A stretch of DNA of 25,500 bases, taken from the IMG/VR virus record IMGVR_UViG_3300031601_000032, positions 1-25,500 of that record. One strand, 5' to 3'. The notes below the pieces were generated by a model that saw only the letters and a program-made list of their open reading frames with translations, had not been told where the DNA came from and ran no database searches. The position numbers were made by a program, and so were the translations under genes. This DNA comes from a virus. Of this stretch, positions 24,173 to 25,500 are shown piece after piece (the stretch's first letter is position 1; each line of letters starts with the position of its first letter).

Positions 24173-24183
24173 AAGTATATAAT
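24156..24183 (+). promoter_or_regulatory. Consensus sigma70-type promoter
   Basis: TTGACA (24156-24161) and TATAAT (24178-24183), both exact consensus, are separated by 16 bases. This is the best promoter in the window. It overlaps the end of the holin-like gene, which separates the virion transcript from the zinc-ribbon cassette. Transcription should start at about 24190. Confidence 0.85.
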
Positions 24184-24191
24184 ATATGTAT

Positions 24192-24236
24192 ATGGAGAAT
24201 AAAATAGAAAAATTAATAGTAGAGATAAAAAGATAA
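24192..24236 (+). CDS. Possible 14-residue leader peptide
   Basis: ATG at 24192, only about 2 bases past the predicted transcription start, opens a 14-codon frame (MENKIEKLIVEIKR) ending in TAA at 24234-24236, which touches the terminator stem. Without an SD this would be a leaderless start. The arrangement promoter, short ORF, terminator is what attenuators look like, but chance in AT-rich DNA cannot be excluded. Confidence 0.3.
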   Translation: MENKIEKLIVEIKR

Positions 24237-24261
24237 ACATCCTTTCGGGTGTTTTTTGTTT
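24235..24261 (+). terminator. Intrinsic terminator
   Basis: AAACATCC (24235-24242) pairs with GGGTGTTT (24247-24254) around a TTTC loop (one G-U pair), merging into a run of six T (24252-24257) then GTTT. It stands about 45 bases downstream of the predicted start of the 24156 promoter and 62 bases after the holin-like stop, so it ends the virion operon and would also stop most transcripts from that promoter. Confidence 0.8.
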
Positions 24262-24288
24262 AAACAGTTCTTTGAAATAGGTGAAGAT

Positions 24289-24444
24289 ATGCGATGCAAT
24301 AAATGTTTTAAAAAGACATACGTTATTTATTTAACTGACAGAGGAAAACTCTGCCCTAAATGTGAAGACGAAAGGAGAAGACATGAAAATGCTAAAAGAC
24401 GCTACCCTGTTTATAATCATAACATTGGGCTTTGCAACATTTAA
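24289..24444 (+). CDS. Small four-cysteine zinc ribbon protein
   Basis: 51 residues with two CxxC pairs, C3-x2-C6 (MRCNKC) and C22-x2-C25 (LCPKC), 15 residues apart, a compact zinc ribbon, followed by a basic RRRHENAKRRYP tail. An upstream TTG at 24256 keeps the frame open but lies in the terminator. ATG 24289 is preferred because of a GGTGAAG SD 5 bases before it and because it gives the normal ribbon N-terminus. The 3' part overlaps the next gene by 62 bases in another frame. The role may be nucleic-acid or protein binding; unrecognised. Confidence 0.6.
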   Translation: MRCNKCFKKTYVIYLTDRGKLCPKCEDERRRHENAKRRYPVYNHNIGLCNI

Positions 24445-24622
24445 AGTAGTGAAAGGAGTTAGCACTTTAATGAAACCCAAAGTTTATGAATGTTCTAATT
24501 GTCACGAACCAATTATCAGAGGTTCTGGTGTTAGAATCGGAAAGAATACGATTTGTATTTCGTGCTTTAACCAAATAAATACCCCACACGTTCCGTTATT
24601 TTTAAGAAAAATGGCTGACTAA
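24383..24622 (+). CDS. Membrane-anchored zinc ribbon protein
   Basis: 79 residues. A single N-terminal membrane segment (DATLFIIITLGFATFKVV, about 6-23) is followed by a zinc ribbon with C37-x2-C40 and C58-x2-C61 (ECSNCHEPIIRGSGV ... ICISC), a treble-clef or ribbon type seen in many small viral and host proteins. Start ATG 24383 is chosen over GTG 24362 because an AAAGGAGA SD ends 5 bases upstream. Its first 62 bases lie inside the previous gene. It ends ten bases before the next gene's ATG, with AAGGAGG in between. The function is unknown; a membrane location is inferred. Confidence 0.65.
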   Translation: MKMLKDATLFIIITLGFATFKVVKGVSTLMKPKVYECSNCHEPIIRGSGVRIGKNTICISCFNQINTPHVPLFLRKMAD

Positions 24623-24632
24623 GGAGGTTCAA

Positions 24633-24869
24633 ATGGCTAGAAAACCGAAATACACTAAAAGATGTCCAAAATGCGGAGAGTATAGAAAACTGACACGCCA
24701 CCATTACTTTCCTGTTCGTTGGTTCGGACGAGGAAAGCAGAACAACCACATTTTATTGATATGTAGAGAATGACATTCACTTTTAGAAAGGAGGATTCCT
24801 TTCAAAGAAATGCCTAGAGTTTTTTACAATCAAGTGGTCAATGATTTTTTAGGGAGGGCTTATGTATAA
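24633..24869 (+). pseudogene. HNH-endonuclease-like gene with in-frame TGA at codon 47
   Basis: ATG 24633 has a strong SD (AAGGAGG, 24621-24627). The frame reads 46 residues to TGA (24771-24773) and then, if that codon is read through, 31 more to TAA 24867-24869. The product has an HNH zinc-finger layout: C11-x2-C14 (RCPKC), HH at 23-24, NNH at 37-39, C44 in LLICRE, and then the TGA exactly where the second Cys of a final CxxCH is expected, followed by H48 and SLLERR. The 8-base overlap of the read-through stop with the next gene start fits normal spacing here, which the early stop does not. It may be a nonsense mutant, a sequencing error or a recoded gene. Other genes end plausibly at TGA, so the code itself is standard. 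Confidence 0.65.
24786..24803 (+). promoter_or_regulatory. Hairpin 12 bases after the in-frame TGA
   Basis: GAAAGGA (24786-24792) pairs with TCCTTTC (24797-24803) around a GGAT loop, 7 perfect bp. It begins 12 bases after TGA 24773 and its loop begins 19 after. Distance, loop size and G at the first loop positions agree with bacterial SECIS-type rules. The same bases contain an SD-like AAGGAGG, which would explain them without recoding. Confidence 0.5.
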
Positions 24870-24960
24870 GATATGCAGTTGTGGGGAGAAACTCTGGTTA
24901 GCTCAAAACAACGGGCTATTTTATTGGGTATGTTCCTGTGGTAAACGTGAATCATTTTAA
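24862..24960 (+). CDS. 32-residue zinc ribbon peptide
   Basis: ATG 24862 is preceded by AGGGAGG (24851-24857) at 4 bases spacing and ends at TAA 24958-24960. The product MYKICSCGEKLWLAQNNG ... VCSCGKRESF carries two CxCG pairs (CSCG twice), a minimal zinc ribbon. It overlaps the read-through end of the HNH-like frame by 8 bases and is followed after 9 bases by another gene with its own SD. No function can be given. Confidence 0.6.
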   Translation: MYKICSCGEKLWLAQNNGLFYWVCSCGKRESF

Positions 24961-24969
24961 GGAGAGGCT

Positions 24970-25170
24970 ATGAAAAAGATAGGAAAACGATGTCCTACAT
25001 GTGGCGGGTTAATGTATGAAAGTGTCGGTAACGATTCAAATGATTATTACGTCTGCTCAGTTTGCCAAACAAAAGTGCGTATCTTTCACGAGAGAATAAA
25101 ACCATCTCACCAAAAAATCGACATCGATAATCGTTTTAATCACGATATTGATACAACTGGTTGTTCATAG
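24970..25170 (+). CDS. Zinc ribbon protein (CxxCG/CxxC)
   Basis: 66 residues with a zinc ribbon: CPTCGG (C8, C11) and CSVC (C29, C32), like the C-terminal ribbon of many small phage and host proteins. A polar, His/Asp-rich tail follows (KPSHQKIDIDNRFNHDIDTT). A GGAGAGG SD stands 3 bases before ATG 24970. It is the last gene of the cassette before a non-coding, hairpin-rich stretch. The role is unknown; the ribbon suggests nucleic-acid or protein contact. Confidence 0.65.
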   Translation: MKKIGKRCPTCGGLMYESVGNDSNDYYVCSVCQTKVRIFHERIKPSHQKIDIDNRFNHDIDTTGCS

Positions 25171-25192
25171 AATCTATGTACACCAAAAAACT

Positions 25193-25213
25193 GGCAGGAA
25201 TAATCTTCCTGCC
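25193..25213 (-). terminator. Hairpin with U-run on the minus strand
   Basis: GGCAGGAA (25193-25200) pairs perfectly with TTCCTGCC (25206-25213) around a 5-base loop. Read on the + strand no T-run follows. Read on the minus strand the stem is followed by AGTTTTTTGG, a good intrinsic terminator. This implies minus-strand transcription entering from beyond 25213, or a two-way terminator that is weak on +. Confidence 0.5.
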
Positions 25214-25217
25214 TATC

Positions 25218-25259
25218 TCGATGGCACGCTGTCTTTCCCCCTAAGCAGACTGCCATCGA
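25218..25259 (+). promoter_or_regulatory. Long structured hairpin upstream of the last gene
   Basis: TCGATGGCA (25218-25226) pairs with TGCCATCGA (25251-25259), 9 perfect bp, and CTG/CAG plus CTT/AAG can extend it inwards to a pyrimidine-rich loop. With the hairpin at 25193-25213 it fills the gap between the zinc-ribbon cassette and the 25287 gene. It may be a structured leader, a processing site or a protein-binding RNA; it matches no riboswitch I recognise. Confidence 0.55.
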
Positions 25260-25286
25260 AATGGGATAACCAATTAATTTAATAAT

Positions 25287-25500
25287 ATGTCAGACAAGTA
25301 CAAAGTCGAAACACTAGACGAAACTTATTTCGTTAAAGCAGACTCAAGCAACAAAGCGAGAAAAGAAGTTTTCAAAAAAGAAGGCATTACTATGGTGAAA
25401 GAAGAGTTTGAAACAGATGACTCTACTGGAGATTGGATTTATCTAGAACAAGATGACCCTGATTGGAAAGATGTTAAAATTGGAAACACTACTATCGGGA
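25287..25500 (+). CDS. Unrecognised protein, truncated by window end
   Basis: ATG 25287 opens a frame that runs off the window with 71 codons visible (MSDKYKVETLDETYFVKADS, then SNKARKEVFKKEGI). The product is acidic and polar with two similar Trp-containing segments (TGDWIYLEQDDP and DWKDVKIGN). The leader AATTAATTTAATAAT has no SD and resembles that of the 23752 gene. The composition suggests a small soluble accessory protein. No family recognised. Confidence 0.6.
   Translation, partial: MSDKYKVETLDETYFVKADSSNKARKEVFKKEGITMVKEEFETDDSTGDWIYLEQDDPDWKDVKIGNTTIG

Noticed and set aside
24810-24869. Separate 19-residue gene starting at ATG 24810 after the in-frame TGA
   Set aside because: It is the continuation of the HNH-like frame; the SD-like string is 15 bases away and inside a hairpin, so a separate gene is less likely.

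Overview
The window is a contiguous piece of a tailed double-stranded DNA phage (or prophage) genome. It is AT-rich, with Arg codons mostly AGA, and nearly every gene lies on the + strand and is packed end to end. Gene order and families point to a short-tailed, podovirus-like virion: small and large terminase, portal, scaffold, HK97-fold coat, virion/ejection proteins, an adaptor, a beta-rich tail nozzle, and three receptor-binding or fibre-type proteins. There is no tail tube, sheath, tape-measure or baseplate gene. No endolysin, polymerase, integrase or repressor is visible, so these are absent or lie outside the window. The host cannot be named. A consensus sigma70-like promoter (24156-24183) and an intrinsic terminator (24235-24261) fit a bacterial host. 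Most virion genes start without a Shine-Dalgarno (SD) sequence behind AT-rich leaders, while the small genes after 24.28 kb have strong SDs.

Layout. 1-5300: packaging and head precursor genes (TerS, TerL, portal, two small proteins, scaffold). 5302-6396: major capsid protein with an apparent inserted beta domain. 6459-9153: a cargo block between coat and ejection genes, with a two-domain glycosyltransferase, a short radical SAM/SPASM-like protein, a 76-residue protein, and the only minus-strand gene, a small membrane or secreted protein. 9251-15295: a helical virion protein and a 1643-residue polyvalent-type protein with an ART-like domain, the best candidates for internal or ejected proteins. 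15300-17911: adaptor and nozzle with an FN3-like insert. 17914-18005: a dense inverted and helically phased repeat. 18033-23324: receptor-binding module (H-type-lectin-like protein, needle/spike-like protein, long fibre with a 51-bp tandem repeat). 23342-24172: four tiny genes ending in a holin-like membrane protein. 24156-24261: promoter, 14-codon ORF and terminator in tandem. 24289-25170: a run of very small zinc-ribbon genes, including an HNH-like gene interrupted by one TGA exactly where the last zinc-binding Cys is expected. 25171-25500: paired hairpins and the start of an unrecognised gene.

How it fits together. TerS/TerL fill the procapsid made by portal, scaffold and coat. The adaptor and nozzle close the portal, the large ejection proteins travel with the DNA, and the fibre module binds the cell. 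The glycosyltransferase and radical SAM enzyme probably modify the virion or the host surface. The zinc-ribbon cassette is under its own promoter and looks like an accessory or early block. The points most worth checking are the TGA-interrupted HNH gene with a hairpin just after the stop, the coat-linked glycosyltransferase/radical SAM block, the ART-bearing polyvalent protein, the phased CTTAG boxes, and the promoter-leader-terminator unit.
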